Below are positions 43,938 through 52,591 of a stretch of DNA of 64,000 nucleotides, piece after piece. This stretch comes from an uncultured Lachnospiraceae bacterium (GTDB taxonomy: Bacteria; Bacillota; Clostridia; Lachnospirales; Lachnospiraceae), in the NCBI GenBank assembly GCA_947630855.1, contig CANRJF010000004.1, forward strand, positions 1 to 64,000, read 5' to 3'. The position numbers were made by a program, and so were the translations under genes. The notes under the pieces were generated by a model. It saw nothing but the letters and a program-made list of their open reading frames with translations, was not told the origin of the DNA and did no database searches. Each line of letters begins with the position of its first letter. Position 1 is the first letter of the stretch.

Positions 43938-44804
43938 TTAATTCTGAATTTCCGTACCGCTGATGCTTTCCGTATTACCCTCTTCCTGTACTGCCTCTGC
44001 GCCTTTCTCACACAAATCTGTCAGTACTCCGAACTCATATCCCATATCTTCCCATTTGCTTAAAAGTTCATCTAAAATTTCCCCGTTTGTGGAAGATGTA
44101 CTGTGAAGGAGCACGATGGCGCCGGGATGGATTCTCGGCAGTAATTTGCTGTACGCTTCCTCCGGCGTAGGCTGGTTATCCTGATACCAGTCCACATAGG
44201 CAAGGCTCCAGAAAAAAGTTTCATATCCCAACTGTTTTGCCATTTCAAGGTTTTCCCTGTTAAATTTTCCCTGAGGCGGACGGTAAAGTTTTGCCAGCTC
44301 TTTTCCCGTAATCTGTTTGTAAAGATTTGCCACATCATCCATCTCTTTTTGGAAGGAAGATATATCACTGATTTTTGACATGTCAGGATGATGATATGTA
44401 TGATTTCCCACCAGATGCCCTTCCGCCTCCATGCGCTTGACAATCTCCGGGGCAGTTTCCAGGAAATTTCCCACCACAAAAAATGTCCCCGTAGCATTAT
44501 GTTTTTTTAATGCATCCAGTATTTTCTCTGTATTGCCGTTTTCATACCCACAGTCAAAAGTAAGATAAATAATCTTTTTGCCTGTGTCCCCCACATAATG
44601 GGCGTTATATTCTGCCAGTTCCTCCTGCCCCACATTTCCTGTGGGCGTAGTCCCGTCAGCGCCAAACCCCAGCCCCCAGTTTTCTGTTTCCCCGCGGATA
44701 GAATGAGAGCTGCTAAAAACATCTACGATTTTAGCAGCCCCTGCTCCGGCGCCATACATAAAAAGAAAAAGTATCAGTATAAGAAGTGCTTTTTTGTGTT
44801 TCAT
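43938..44804 (-). CDS. pdaA: Polysaccharide deacetylase of the PdaA type (muramic delta-lactam synthesis)
   Basis: A 288-residue NodB-homology protein with an N-terminal signal or anchor helix (KALLILILFLFMYGAGAGAA). Catalytic segments: TFDCGYENGNTEKILDALKK, GNHTYHHPDMS metal site, RPPQGKFN, and LLHSTS near the end. These fit PdaA, which deacetylates muramic acid so that spore cortex delta-lactam can form; the usual Asn after TFD is Cys here. Nearby spoVA genes support a sporulation role. ATG 44804 with GGAGGT is preferred. Confidence 0.87.
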   Translation of the reverse strand: MKHKKALLILILFLFMYGAGAGAAKIVDVFSSSHSIRGETENWGLGFGADGTTPTGNVGQEELAEYNAHYVGDTGKKIIYLTFDCGYENGNTEKILDALKKHNATGTFFVVGNFLETAPEIVKRMEAEGHLVGNHTYHHPDMSKISDISSFQKEMDDVANLYKQITGKELAKLYRPPQGKFNRENLEMAKQLGYETFFWSLAYVDWYQDNQPTPEEAYSKLLPRIHPGAIVLLHSTSSTNGEILDELLSKWEDMGYEFGVLTDLCEKGAEAVQEEGNTESISGTEIQN

Positions 44805-44875
44805 GCACACCTCCAGGCTCTCTTTACTCTATATTTATGACGCTTTTCTCATTTTCATTCCTTTTGGTTTTAACA

Positions 44876-45064
44876 CTATTGACCGTCACTGATAGCGTCT
44901 ACGGGACATCCATCAATGGCTTCCTGCACGGATTCTTTGTTTTCCTCTGTGGTATCTGAAACGGCAACGGCTTTTCCGTCATCGTCCATCTCAAATACTT
45001 CCGGCACGGTGGAAACACATAAACCACAACTGATGCAGGTATCTTTATCTACCACTGCTCGCAT
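44876..45064 (-). CDS. Ferredoxin, single 4Fe-4S cluster
   Basis: A 62-residue acidic ferredoxin. Four cysteines fit one cluster: CISCGLC near residues 10-16 and the last in GCPVDAI. It resembles the short clostridial/Thermotoga-type ferredoxins used as electron carriers. The position often held by a further Cys after the first motif is Val (STVPEVF), consistent with a single cluster. AGGAGG precedes the ATG. It is divergent from the flavin reductase gene, a plausible redox partner. Confidence 0.92.
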   Translation of the reverse strand: MRAVVDKDTCISCGLCVSTVPEVFEMDDDGKAVAVSDTTEENKESVQEAIDGCPVDAISDGQ

Positions 45065-45220
45065 TGCTGATTCCTCCTATCTTTTAGTGATAGTAGTATT
45101 TCCGTTTTTTCCAGAATTATACAAGAAGTGGGATGATTATAACTTTTTCCCCGTTGACGCTTCCCCTTTATATGATTATAATAAAATATGACAAAAAGCT
45201 TACATGGACGGAGGTAAATT

Positions 45221-45730
45221 ATGCATATTTTTCAACCATATCCCATAGATTTACTGGAACTGAATCCTTTTGAAAAAATCGGCGCCGAATGGGCTGCCCT
45301 CACCGCAGGAAATAACGAAAAAGTCAACGCCATGACCATAAGCTGGGGAGGCATGGGGGTGCTCTGGGGTAAGAATGTGGTCTTTGTTTTTGTCCGGGAT
45401 TCCCGGTATACCAAGGAGTTTATGGACAGGGAAGACAATTTCTCCCTGACATTTTTCCCAAAAGAATTTGGAAAAAGCGCCTTAAAATATTTAGGAGGCA
45501 TTTCAGGGCGGAATGAAGATAAAATTAAAAATGCCAGGCTTCATATTGCATACAGAAACGACATTCCATATATTGATGAGGGGAATTTTGTGCTGACATG
45601 CAAAAAGATGTCCGCCACATTCATTGATGCAAAAGATTTTATTGATTCTTCTATTAAAGACAACTGGTACAAAGACGGGGATATGCACACCATGTACGTT
45701 GGTGAAATCAAAGAAATTCTTGCACGTTAA
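45221..45730 (+). CDS. Flavin reductase-like FMN-binding protein
   Basis: A 169-residue protein of the split-barrel flavin reductase family. KVNAMTISWGGMGVLWGKNV is the FMN-binding segment and VFVRDSRYTKEFM the second conserved strand. Such proteins reduce or carry FMN; a ferredoxin lies divergently upstream. GGAGGT precedes the ATG. It is a single-gene unit ended by the terminator at 45729-45753. Confidence 0.85.
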   Translation: MHIFQPYPIDLLELNPFEKIGAEWAALTAGNNEKVNAMTISWGGMGVLWGKNVVFVFVRDSRYTKEFMDREDNFSLTFFPKEFGKSALKYLGGISGRNEDKIKNARLHIAYRNDIPYIDEGNFVLTCKKMSATFIDAKDFIDSSIKDNWYKDGDMHTMYVGEIKEILAR

Positions 45731-45753
45731 AGAGGGCTTTTACAGCCCTCTTT
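45729..45753. terminator. Terminator after the flavin reductase gene
   Basis: AAAGAGGGC (45729-45737) and GCCCTCTTT (45745-45753) pair perfectly around a 7-nt loop; usable from both sides between convergent genes. Confidence 0.85.
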
Positions 45754-45761
45754 CTATTTAC

Positions 45762-46637
45762 CTATTTCGGATTCACATGCACCATAATATGTTTTACTTT
45801 TGGGAAAATGGTTTCAATGGAATTGTGCACATTCTCGGCAATTTCATGGGCTTCCATAAGAGGCCGTCTCCCGTCCGCCCCGATTTCCAATTCCACATAT
45901 ATTTTATTGCCAAACACCCGTGTCCGCAGAAGGTCTATCCCCATAACGCCTTCCTGGGATAAAACGCATTCCCTTAACTGTTTTTCTATGGATTCATCAC
46001 ATGCTTTATCTACCATTTTATCCACCGCATCCTTAAAAATGTCATAAGCAGCCTTGGCAATAAACAGGCAGATTACTATACTTGCCACAGAATCCAAAAC
46101 GGGATACCCCATTCTCGCTCCCACAATGCCGATAAATGCTCCCACAGATGACAATGCGTCGGAACGATGATGCCATGCATCAGCCATCAAAGCCCCGGAA
46201 TCGATTTTTTTAGCATTTATTCTGGTATACCAAAACATTGCCTCCTTTACCCCGATAGAGACAAGGGCTGCAACCCCTGCCAGCAGTCCCGGCACTGTTA
46301 AATGGCTGTAATCTCCCGAAACAATATTTTTTATGGCGCCGTAAGCAATCCCTATTCCTGTAATCAAAAGAACCGTGGATAAAATAATAGCAGCCACACA
46401 TTCCATTCTTTCATGGCCGTAGGGATGCTCCTTGTCGGAATCCTTACTGGCAATCTTAATTCCCACTATGACAATCAATGTACTGAACACATCGGAAGCG
46501 GAATGGACGGCATCACTTATCATTGCGCCGGAATGGGCAAATACTCCGGCAAAAAATTTGAAAAATGACAACAGGACATTGGCGCATATGCTCACAAATG
46601 AAACCTTCATCGCGACTTTTTGAAAATTATTATCCAT
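45762..46637 (-). CDS. Cation diffusion facilitator family metal transporter
   Basis: A 291-residue CDF antiporter with six expected helices and a C-terminal cytoplasmic metal-sensing domain. Metal site residues are visible in ISDAVHSASDVFSTL (HxxxD) and ADAWHHRSDALSSVG. EHPYGHERME follows the second helix. CDF proteins export divalent zinc, manganese, iron or cobalt; specificity is not readable here. ATG 46637 with GGAGGT is preferred over TTG 46646. It is downstream of the DeoR regulator, with a family 1 repeat between. Confidence 0.92.
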   Translation of the reverse strand: MDNNFQKVAMKVSFVSICANVLLSFFKFFAGVFAHSGAMISDAVHSASDVFSTLIVIVGIKIASKDSDKEHPYGHERMECVAAIILSTVLLITGIGIAYGAIKNIVSGDYSHLTVPGLLAGVAALVSIGVKEAMFWYTRINAKKIDSGALMADAWHHRSDALSSVGAFIGIVGARMGYPVLDSVASIVICLFIAKAAYDIFKDAVDKMVDKACDESIEKQLRECVLSQEGVMGIDLLRTRVFGNKIYVELEIGADGRRPLMEAHEIAENVHNSIETIFPKVKHIMVHVNPK

Positions 46638-46672
46638 AGCAAACAATTACCTCCTTCACTTTGCCTGCAAGA

Positions 46673-46709
46673 TATACCCGTGAGCTAAATATGTATGCTC
46701 TGGAGCATA
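46673..46709 (+). repeat. Dispersed repeat family 1, between deoR and the CDF gene
   Basis: TATACCCGTGAGCTAAATAT then GTATGCTCTGGAGCATA; imperfect palindrome matching the copy at 47549-47585. Confidence 0.7.
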
Positions 46710-46772
46710 AAAAAACACACCCACGTCTTCACTATAAAATATCATATTCCAACAGTGGTTGCAATGTTATTT

Positions 46773-47525
46773 CTATTTTATTTCGTCACAGACAATGATA
46801 TTGGAGCAGCCTGCATAATGTTCTATAACGCTGTCCGTCAATATTGTTCCCCGATAAAATGAGCCGAATGTAACGGAGCTGACCTGGTCAAATTTATCTT
46901 TATCCGCCAGCACATAACACTGTCTGCACTGTCCCATGGCAACTTCTTTGGTCAATGCTTCATTCATGTCCGGCGTGGTAAATCCTGCCTTTTTTGTAAT
47001 GCCGTTAGTTCCGAAAAAACCTTTTGTAAAATGATAATTCTTTAACATCTGTATTGCCTGGCTTCCAATCACTGCCTCCGTGGAGCTTTTTAATTCCCCT
47101 CCCACTAAAAGCACATGGACGCCCATGGATGCTAAGCGTTTTGCATGGGCTACCGCATTTGTCACAACGGTAATGTCTTTATCCTGCAAATGTTCCAGCA
47201 TACAGCCGGTGGTAGTCCCTGCATCCAGATAAATAAATTCTCCCGGATCCAAAAGGGAAGCGGCATAGGCGGCAATTTTTTGTTTCTGGGGCCAATTTAC
47301 ATTCTGCTTTTGTTCCACGGTAAGTTCATAGGGAATTACCGTGTGCTCCAATGCCACCGCCCCGCCAAAGACTCTGGTAAGCTTTCCTGCCTTATGCAGT
47401 GCGGCGATATCCCGGCGGGCAGTAGACTCCGATATATTTAACAATTCTATTACTTCCGTTACCGTAATGCTTCCCTTTTTATCCAGCAATTCCAAAATCA
47501 TTTCATAACGCTGTTCCGTAAACAT
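46773..47525 (-). CDS. DeoR-family transcriptional regulator, likely of the fructose operon
   Basis: A 250-residue DeoR/GlpR-type repressor. The winged helix is at the N-terminus (TVTEVIELLNISESTARRDI, GKLTRVFGGAV) and the sugar-phosphate-binding domain follows (YLDAGTTTGCML, VTNAVAHAKRLA, GTNGITKKAGFTTPD). FruR proteins of this family respond to fructose 1-phosphate and repress fru PTS operons; it lies just after ptsI of such an operon. ATG 47525 with AGGAGG is preferred over 47564. Confidence 0.9.
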   Translation of the reverse strand: MFTEQRYEMILELLDKKGSITVTEVIELLNISESTARRDIAALHKAGKLTRVFGGAVALEHTVIPYELTVEQKQNVNWPQKQKIAAYAASLLDPGEFIYLDAGTTTGCMLEHLQDKDITVVTNAVAHAKRLASMGVHVLLVGGELKSSTEAVIGSQAIQMLKNYHFTKGFFGTNGITKKAGFTTPDMNEALTKEVAMGQCRQCYVLADKDKFDQVSSVTFGSFYRGTILTDSVIEHYAGCSNIIVCDEIK

Positions 47526-47548
47526 AGTTTCCTCCTGCCAGTGGCAGA

Positions 47549-47585
47549 TATACCCGTGAGCCAAATGCGTATGCTCTGGAGTATA
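47549..47585 (+). repeat. Dispersed repeat family 1, between ptsI and deoR
   Basis: TATACCCGTGAGC and GCTCTGGAGTATA arms pair with three mismatches around CAAATGCGTAT. This is the best-preserved copy. Confidence 0.75.
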
Positions 47586-47598
47586 AGAATGATGCCAA

Positions 47599-49299
47599 TC
47601 AGGATTCTGCCATTTTACGGTACTCTTTACGATACTCTTTTACGTCCGTCTCCAGCACAATCTTGCGGATAGGAAGAATACTTCCGGGTGATACGGACAG
47701 TTCATCCACACCCATGGCAAGAAAATCCCGGGTCAGCCCGGTGTCTGCTCCAAGTTCTCCGCAGATTCCTGCCCAGATACCTTCTTTGTGGGCATTATCC
47801 ACCACCATTTCAATCATCCGAAGCACTGCCGGGTGATGTGGGTCATAAAAGGCATCCAGCCTGGGATTCTGACGGTCAATTGCCAGCGTATACTGGGTTA
47901 AGTCGTTTGTCCCGATGCTGAAAAAATCCACCTCTTTTGCCAGTTCCCTGCTCACCATCACCGCCGCCGGCGTCTCAATCATAATTCCCTGCTCCGGCAG
48001 ACTAAAATCAATTCCCTGTTCTTTTAATTCGTCACATACTTCTGCCACAATTTCTTTTATTTTCCTGACTTCCCACACACTTGTAATCATGGGATACATA
48101 ACAGCAATTTTTCCGTATACACTGGCACGGAACAATGCCCGAAGCTGTGTCTTAAATATCTGGGGCCTGTCAAGGCAGATACGGATGGCACGGTATCCCA
48201 AGGCAGGATTTTCCTCCGGCTCCATGTTAAAATAATCGCATTTTTTGTCTGCCCCAATGTCTAAGGTACGAATGATAACCCGCTTTCCTGCCATAGTTTC
48301 CGCCACGGTTTTGTAAATGGAAAACTGTTCTTCCTCCGTGGGGTAATCCTCTTTTTCCAGATAGATAAATTCGCTGCGGAACAATCCAATGCCTCCTGCA
48401 TCATTCTGCAGTGCCAGCCCTAAATCTTTGCTGTTTCCAATGTTAGCATACAACATGAGTTTCTGGCCGTCAAGGGTAACGTTTTCCCTGCCTTTTAAGG
48501 TTAAAAGCAATTCTTTTTTCTCCATATCCTCCTGCTTTTTCTTTTCCAGTTCCTTAAGAAGCTCCGTCTCGGGCTCCACATACAAAATTCCGGCATTTGC
48601 GTCTACCACGCCTAATTTTCCTTCCAGTTCATCCGACAGCAGACCGCCGTATTCCTTTTTTTCATCCTCCCCACTCATGCCTGCTGCCACATTTACCAGC
48701 GCGGGTATTCCCATGGTGCGCGCCAGTATTGCCGTGTGGGAATTTGCGGAACCCAAAGCCGTGACAAAGGACAAAACCTTATCCTTATCCATCTGCACTG
48801 TCTCTGAGGGGGCAAGGTCTTTTGCAACTATGATAACAGGCTCCGAGGAAAGAAATCCCCCTGCGCTTTCATTGCCAAGCACTTTTAACAGGCGTTCCGA
48901 AATATCCTTGATATCCGCGGAACGCGCCCGCATATACTCATCCTCCATAGCCGCAAACATCTGGGCAAAATTATCTCCCGCAGACGCCACCGCATATTCT
49001 GCATTCACCTTCTGGGTGCGGATAATATTTTCCACCGACTCCTGGAATCCTCCGTCTTCCAGCATCATCTGATGCACTTCAAAAATGGCTGCATTTGCCT
49101 CCCCCACTTCTTTTAATGCCTTTTCATACAACTGCTGCAACTGGCCCCCCGCAGTTTCTTTTGCTTTCATATAGCGGGCGATTTCTTCTTCGGGATTTTC
49201 CACTTTCTCCCGTTTTACCTGTTTTTCATCTTTTTTATAAACATGAATTTTCCCAATGGCAATACCGCCAAACACGCTTTTCCCCTGATATGTTTTCAT
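47599..49299 (-). CDS. ptsI: PTS enzyme I, phosphoenolpyruvate-protein phosphotransferase
   Basis: A 566-residue enzyme I that takes phosphate from PEP and passes it to HPr. The phospho-His lies in SANSHTAILARTMGIPALV, the PEP-site segment FRSEFIYLEKEDYPTEEEQF and EI signature DFFSIGTNDLTQYTLA follow, and the active-site Cys is in AGICGELGAD. Start 49299 (MKTYQGKS) has GGAGG upstream. It is the fourth gene of fruK-fruA-ptsH-ptsI, 24 bp after ptsH. That general PTS enzymes sit in the fructose operon suggests fructose is the main PTS sugar. Confidence 0.95.
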   Translation of the reverse strand: MKTYQGKSVFGGIAIGKIHVYKKDEKQVKREKVENPEEEIARYMKAKETAGGQLQQLYEKALKEVGEANAAIFEVHQMMLEDGGFQESVENIIRTQKVNAEYAVASAGDNFAQMFAAMEDEYMRARSADIKDISERLLKVLGNESAGGFLSSEPVIIVAKDLAPSETVQMDKDKVLSFVTALGSANSHTAILARTMGIPALVNVAAGMSGEDEKKEYGGLLSDELEGKLGVVDANAGILYVEPETELLKELEKKKQEDMEKKELLLTLKGRENVTLDGQKLMLYANIGNSKDLGLALQNDAGGIGLFRSEFIYLEKEDYPTEEEQFSIYKTVAETMAGKRVIIRTLDIGADKKCDYFNMEPEENPALGYRAIRICLDRPQIFKTQLRALFRASVYGKIAVMYPMITSVWEVRKIKEIVAEVCDELKEQGIDFSLPEQGIMIETPAAVMVSRELAKEVDFFSIGTNDLTQYTLAIDRQNPRLDAFYDPHHPAVLRMIEMVVDNAHKEGIWAGICGELGADTGLTRDFLAMGVDELSVSPGSILPIRKIVLETDVKEYRKEYRKMAES

Positions 49300-49323
49300 G
49301 GCTTTCCTCCATATTCCCAACAG

Positions 49324-49581
49324 TTATAAGTTCTCCTGCATGAATTTGCCCACTGCCTCACAGGCTGCATCTTCGTCTTCCCCTTCAAAAGTAAATACCA
49401 CTTCCTGGCCTTTTTTTACTGCCAGAGACATTAAGGCCAACAATCGTTTGCAGTCCACCTCTTTTCCATCTTTTGAAATCTTAATGGATGAAGCAAATTT
49501 TGATACCTCTTTTACCAGTATTCCAGCCGGTCTTGCATGAATTCCTTCCGGGTCTGTGATTACATATTTAAATTCTTTCAT
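49324..49581 (-). CDS. ptsH: PTS phosphocarrier protein HPr
   Basis: An 85-residue HPr. The active His lies in EGIHARPAGILV and the regulatory Ser in CKRLLALMSLAVKKGQ, so both PEP-dependent and HPr-kinase phosphorylation sites are kept. It passes phosphate from enzyme I to FruA; Ser-phosphorylated HPr acts with CcpA in Firmicutes. AGGAGG precedes the ATG. It lies 11 bp after fruA. Confidence 0.95.
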   Translation of the reverse strand: MKEFKYVITDPEGIHARPAGILVKEVSKFASSIKISKDGKEVDCKRLLALMSLAVKKGQEVVFTFEGEDEDAACEAVGKFMQENL

Positions 49582-49592
49582 GTTAAATCCTC

Positions 49593-51518
49593 CTATTCTT
49601 CAACTTTTTTCTTAAAAATACCTAACAATACTGCGGAAACTCCTGTTCCGATTACCAGTGACAATAAATACAGCCATGCATTGCCCACTACCGGGAATAC
49701 GAATATGCCTCCATGGGGCGCCATCAGTGTGCACCGGAAAGCCATGGACAATCCTCCTGCTATCCCTGAACCGATAATACATGCAGGCAGTACATGCAGC
49801 GGGTCAGATGCCGCATAGGGAATTGCGCCTTCGGTAATAAATGCCAGGCCCATAATAAAGTTGGTGGGGCCGGCTTCCCGTTCTTCCTTCGTATACTTGT
49901 GTTTAAACAGCAGGGTGGAAAGAGCGATAGCACAGGGGGGAACCATTCCTCCAATCATAACCGCCGCCATAATGTCATAATTTCCTGCTGCAATGGCTGC
50001 CGTTCCGAATACATAAGCCGCTTTGTTAAAGGGGCCTCCCATATCAATGGACATCATGCCGCCTAAAACAATGCCGAGAATTACTTTGCTGGAACCTCCC
50101 ATACTCTGCAGACCCGCATTTAATGCTGTATTAATTGCTCCCATTACAGGCTCTGCCACAAACATCATTCCAAGTCCTACAATAAGTATGCCAAACAGGG
50201 GATAAAGCAGCACCGGAGCAATTTTTTCCAGTGCTTCCGGAAGATTTTCACAAAGTTTCTTTAATCCCAAAATAACATATCCTGCAAAAAATCCAGCCAC
50301 AAGCGCTCCTAAAAATCCTGATTTACCGTTTGCCGCAATCATGCCGCCCACAAAACCCAATGCCAGAGCCGGCCTGTCACCGATTGCCATTGCAATAAAT
50401 CCTGCCAGAATGGGAAGCATAAACCCAAAGGCGATTCCCCCGATATTTTTAAATACTGCCGCCACGGGTGTAATGGTTCCGAAATTTCCCCGCATCTCAT
50501 CGGAAAGAGAATTTATATCCACACACAGCCCGTCAATTAAAAATGCTATGGCGATTAAAATGCCGCCTCCTACCACAAAGGGAAGCATGTGGGACACGCC
50601 GTTCATAAGCTGGGTGTAAATCTGATGCCCGATACCGCCCCCGGACTTTGCAGGTGTTTCTGTTTTTGCCCCGGCATTTCCATGGTAGGTTGGTACATTG
50701 CCGGAAACTGCCTGCTCTATCAGCTCATTTGCTTTGTTAATCCCGTCGGACACCTGACATACAATCACTTTTTTGCCGTCAAAACGGTCCATGGGAACCT
50801 GGGCGTCCGCCGCCACAATTATACAGTCTGCCTCCTCTATATCCCGGGCGCTCAACACATTTTTTGCGCCACCGGAGCCTCTTGTCTCTATCTTAATACT
50901 TAAGCCCTTCGCCTTTGCCGCCTTTTCCAAGCCCTCTGCCGCCATGTAGGTATGGGCAATTCCTGTGGGGCAGGATGTGACAGCCAAAATCTTTGGCATG
51001 CCTTTTCCGCTGTCTTTGGGAGAGTCATTGGATCCTGCCAGACGTTCATCAATGCTGGCGCTCTCCTTATCTGCTTTATCTATTATAGCAAGAAATTCAC
51101 CGGGCGTCTTTGCCTTCCGAAGATTTTCCGTAAATTCTTCGTCCATTAAAAGAACGGACAGCTTGCTGAGAACGTCAAGATGTACATTATCCTCCGTATC
51201 AGGCGCGGCAATTAAAAACAGAAGATTTACGGGCTGCCCGTCTAATGCGTCAAACTCCACGCCTTCCGGCACTACCATTGCCGCAAGTCCCGGCGCGCTG
51301 ACCCCGCCGCATTTTCCGTGGGGAATGGCAATTCCCTCTCCGATGCCTGTGGTACTTTCCTCCTCCCTGTCATACACATGTCTGCGGTAATCCTCCAAAT
51401 CACTGATATTGCCTCTCTTCGCCATTAAATGAACCATTTCATCCAATGCCTCTTTTTTGGTTTTTGGTGAACCGGAAAGAAAAATACTTCTCTCATCCAA
51501 TAAATCTGTTATCCTCAT
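49593..51518 (-). CDS. fruA: PTS fructose transporter subunit IIABC
   Basis: A 641-residue fused permease. IIA (about 1-150) has its phospho-His in GIAIPHGKCGG; IIB (about 175-275) has its Cys in AVTSCPTGIAHTYMA; IIC (about 300-640) has eight to ten hydrophobic helices. It takes up fructose and delivers fructose 1-phosphate to the kinase FruK. Its ATG overlaps the fruK stop (ATGA), so the two are translationally coupled. Confidence 0.95.
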   Translation of the reverse strand: MRITDLLDERSIFLSGSPKTKKEALDEMVHLMAKRGNISDLEDYRRHVYDREEESTTGIGEGIAIPHGKCGGVSAPGLAAMVVPEGVEFDALDGQPVNLLFLIAAPDTEDNVHLDVLSKLSVLLMDEEFTENLRKAKTPGEFLAIIDKADKESASIDERLAGSNDSPKDSGKGMPKILAVTSCPTGIAHTYMAAEGLEKAAKAKGLSIKIETRGSGGAKNVLSARDIEEADCIIVAADAQVPMDRFDGKKVIVCQVSDGINKANELIEQAVSGNVPTYHGNAGAKTETPAKSGGGIGHQIYTQLMNGVSHMLPFVVGGGILIAIAFLIDGLCVDINSLSDEMRGNFGTITPVAAVFKNIGGIAFGFMLPILAGFIAMAIGDRPALALGFVGGMIAANGKSGFLGALVAGFFAGYVILGLKKLCENLPEALEKIAPVLLYPLFGILIVGLGMMFVAEPVMGAINTALNAGLQSMGGSSKVILGIVLGGMMSIDMGGPFNKAAYVFGTAAIAAGNYDIMAAVMIGGMVPPCAIALSTLLFKHKYTKEEREAGPTNFIMGLAFITEGAIPYAASDPLHVLPACIIGSGIAGGLSMAFRCTLMAPHGGIFVFPVVGNAWLYLLSLVIGTGVSAVLLGIFKKKVEE

Positions 51519-52456
51519 ACCATACCCTCCATCTGCTTGATTGCCTGCTCCTCATCTAACTGCTTTAATACCTGCCGGATTTCCTCTCCGGTGGCAAGAT
51601 ACTCTGAAAATGCGCTGGCGCTTCCGGACGCCGTTCCCATGGAAAATGCATATCGGTAATCTTTTTTCTCCAGCCAGCCTGCCAAAAAACCTGCCACCAT
51701 GGAATCTCCGGCGCCCACTCCGTTGACCAGTGTTCCCCTGGGCGCCTTTGCGGAAAAAATGCTGCCGTCCTCTGCCACTAAAAGAGCTCCCTCCCCTGCC
51801 ATGGAAATCAGTACATTTCTTGCTCCCATTTCCTGCAGTTTTCTGCCGTACTCTGCCGCTTCTTTTTTATTATGCACCTCTGTGTGAAATAATTCCCCCA
51901 ACTCGTGGATATTTGGCTTAATCAGAAATGGCTTATATTGCAGGACGTTTAAAAGCAGATCTTTTGTGGCATCCACAACAACCAATATCTCTTTTTCCTT
52001 CAGCCGTTCCATAATCTTCCGGTAAATATCCTCCGGGATGGAGGCGGGTATGCTTCCTGCCAAAACCAGCACATCCCCCTGCTCCAGGCAATTTAACTGT
52101 CCCATCAACTGTCCGATTTTATCCCTGCCGATTTTCGGGCCCGCGCCGTTGATTTCCGTTCCCTCTATGGACTTTAACTTTACATTAATCCGGGAAACTT
52201 CCTTTGGAATCCTGATAAAATCCGTTTTCACTTCCATGGATTCTAAGCGCCTGATAATCTCATCTCCCACAAATCCTGCCACAAAGCCTAACGCTATGCT
52301 GTCAATGCCGAGATTTTTCAGTACGGTGGAAACGTTGATTCCTTTTCCCCCGGGAAGCATCAGTTCCGAATCTGTACGGTTGGTCTGTCCCGTCTGAAAG
52401 TTATCCACAGAAACAATGTAGTCCAGCGATGGGTTAAAAGTCACTGTGTATATCAT
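51515..52456 (-). CDS. fruK: 1-phosphofructokinase
   Basis: A 313-residue PfkB-family kinase that turns fructose 1-phosphate into fructose 1,6-bisphosphate. TVTFNPSLDYIV at the N-terminus, LPGGKGINVSTVLKNLG and the catalytic Asp in VNGVGAGDSMVAGFLAG are typical. Start 52456 with GGAGGAGG is preferred over 52516. It is the first gene of the fru operon, preceded by a promoter and repeated motifs that may bind the DeoR-family regulator. Confidence 0.95.
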   Translation of the reverse strand: MIYTVTFNPSLDYIVSVDNFQTGQTNRTDSELMLPGGKGINVSTVLKNLGIDSIALGFVAGFVGDEIIRRLESMEVKTDFIRIPKEVSRINVKLKSIEGTEINGAGPKIGRDKIGQLMGQLNCLEQGDVLVLAGSIPASIPEDIYRKIMERLKEKEILVVVDATKDLLLNVLQYKPFLIKPNIHELGELFHTEVHNKKEAAEYGRKLQEMGARNVLISMAGEGALLVAEDGSIFSAKAPRGTLVNGVGAGDSMVAGFLAGWLEKKDYRYAFSMGTASGSASAFSEYLATGEEIRQVLKQLDEEQAIKQMEGMV

Positions 52457-52487
52457 GTGTGTACCTCCTCCTTTAGTTTGTAAATTC

Positions 52488-52584
52488 ATTATAGCTCCAA
52501 ATTCAGTCAAAATCAATCAAACTATTTCACAATCTTTCTGACTGTTTTTGGTTAGATTTGCACAAAAGAGAATTGGTTTGACCG
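52488..52584 (-). promoter_or_regulatory. fru operon promoter with three candidate operator repeats
   Basis: On the minus strand TTGATT (52516-52511), 17-bp spacer, TATAAT (52493-52488). Three 15-bp motifs of the form CRGTCARA followed by an AT-rich end occur at 52504-52518 (+ strand, over the -35 box), 52530-52544 (-) and 52570-52584 (-). They are candidate sites for the DeoR-family regulator. Confidence 0.5.
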
Positions 52585-52591
52585 TTTTTGA

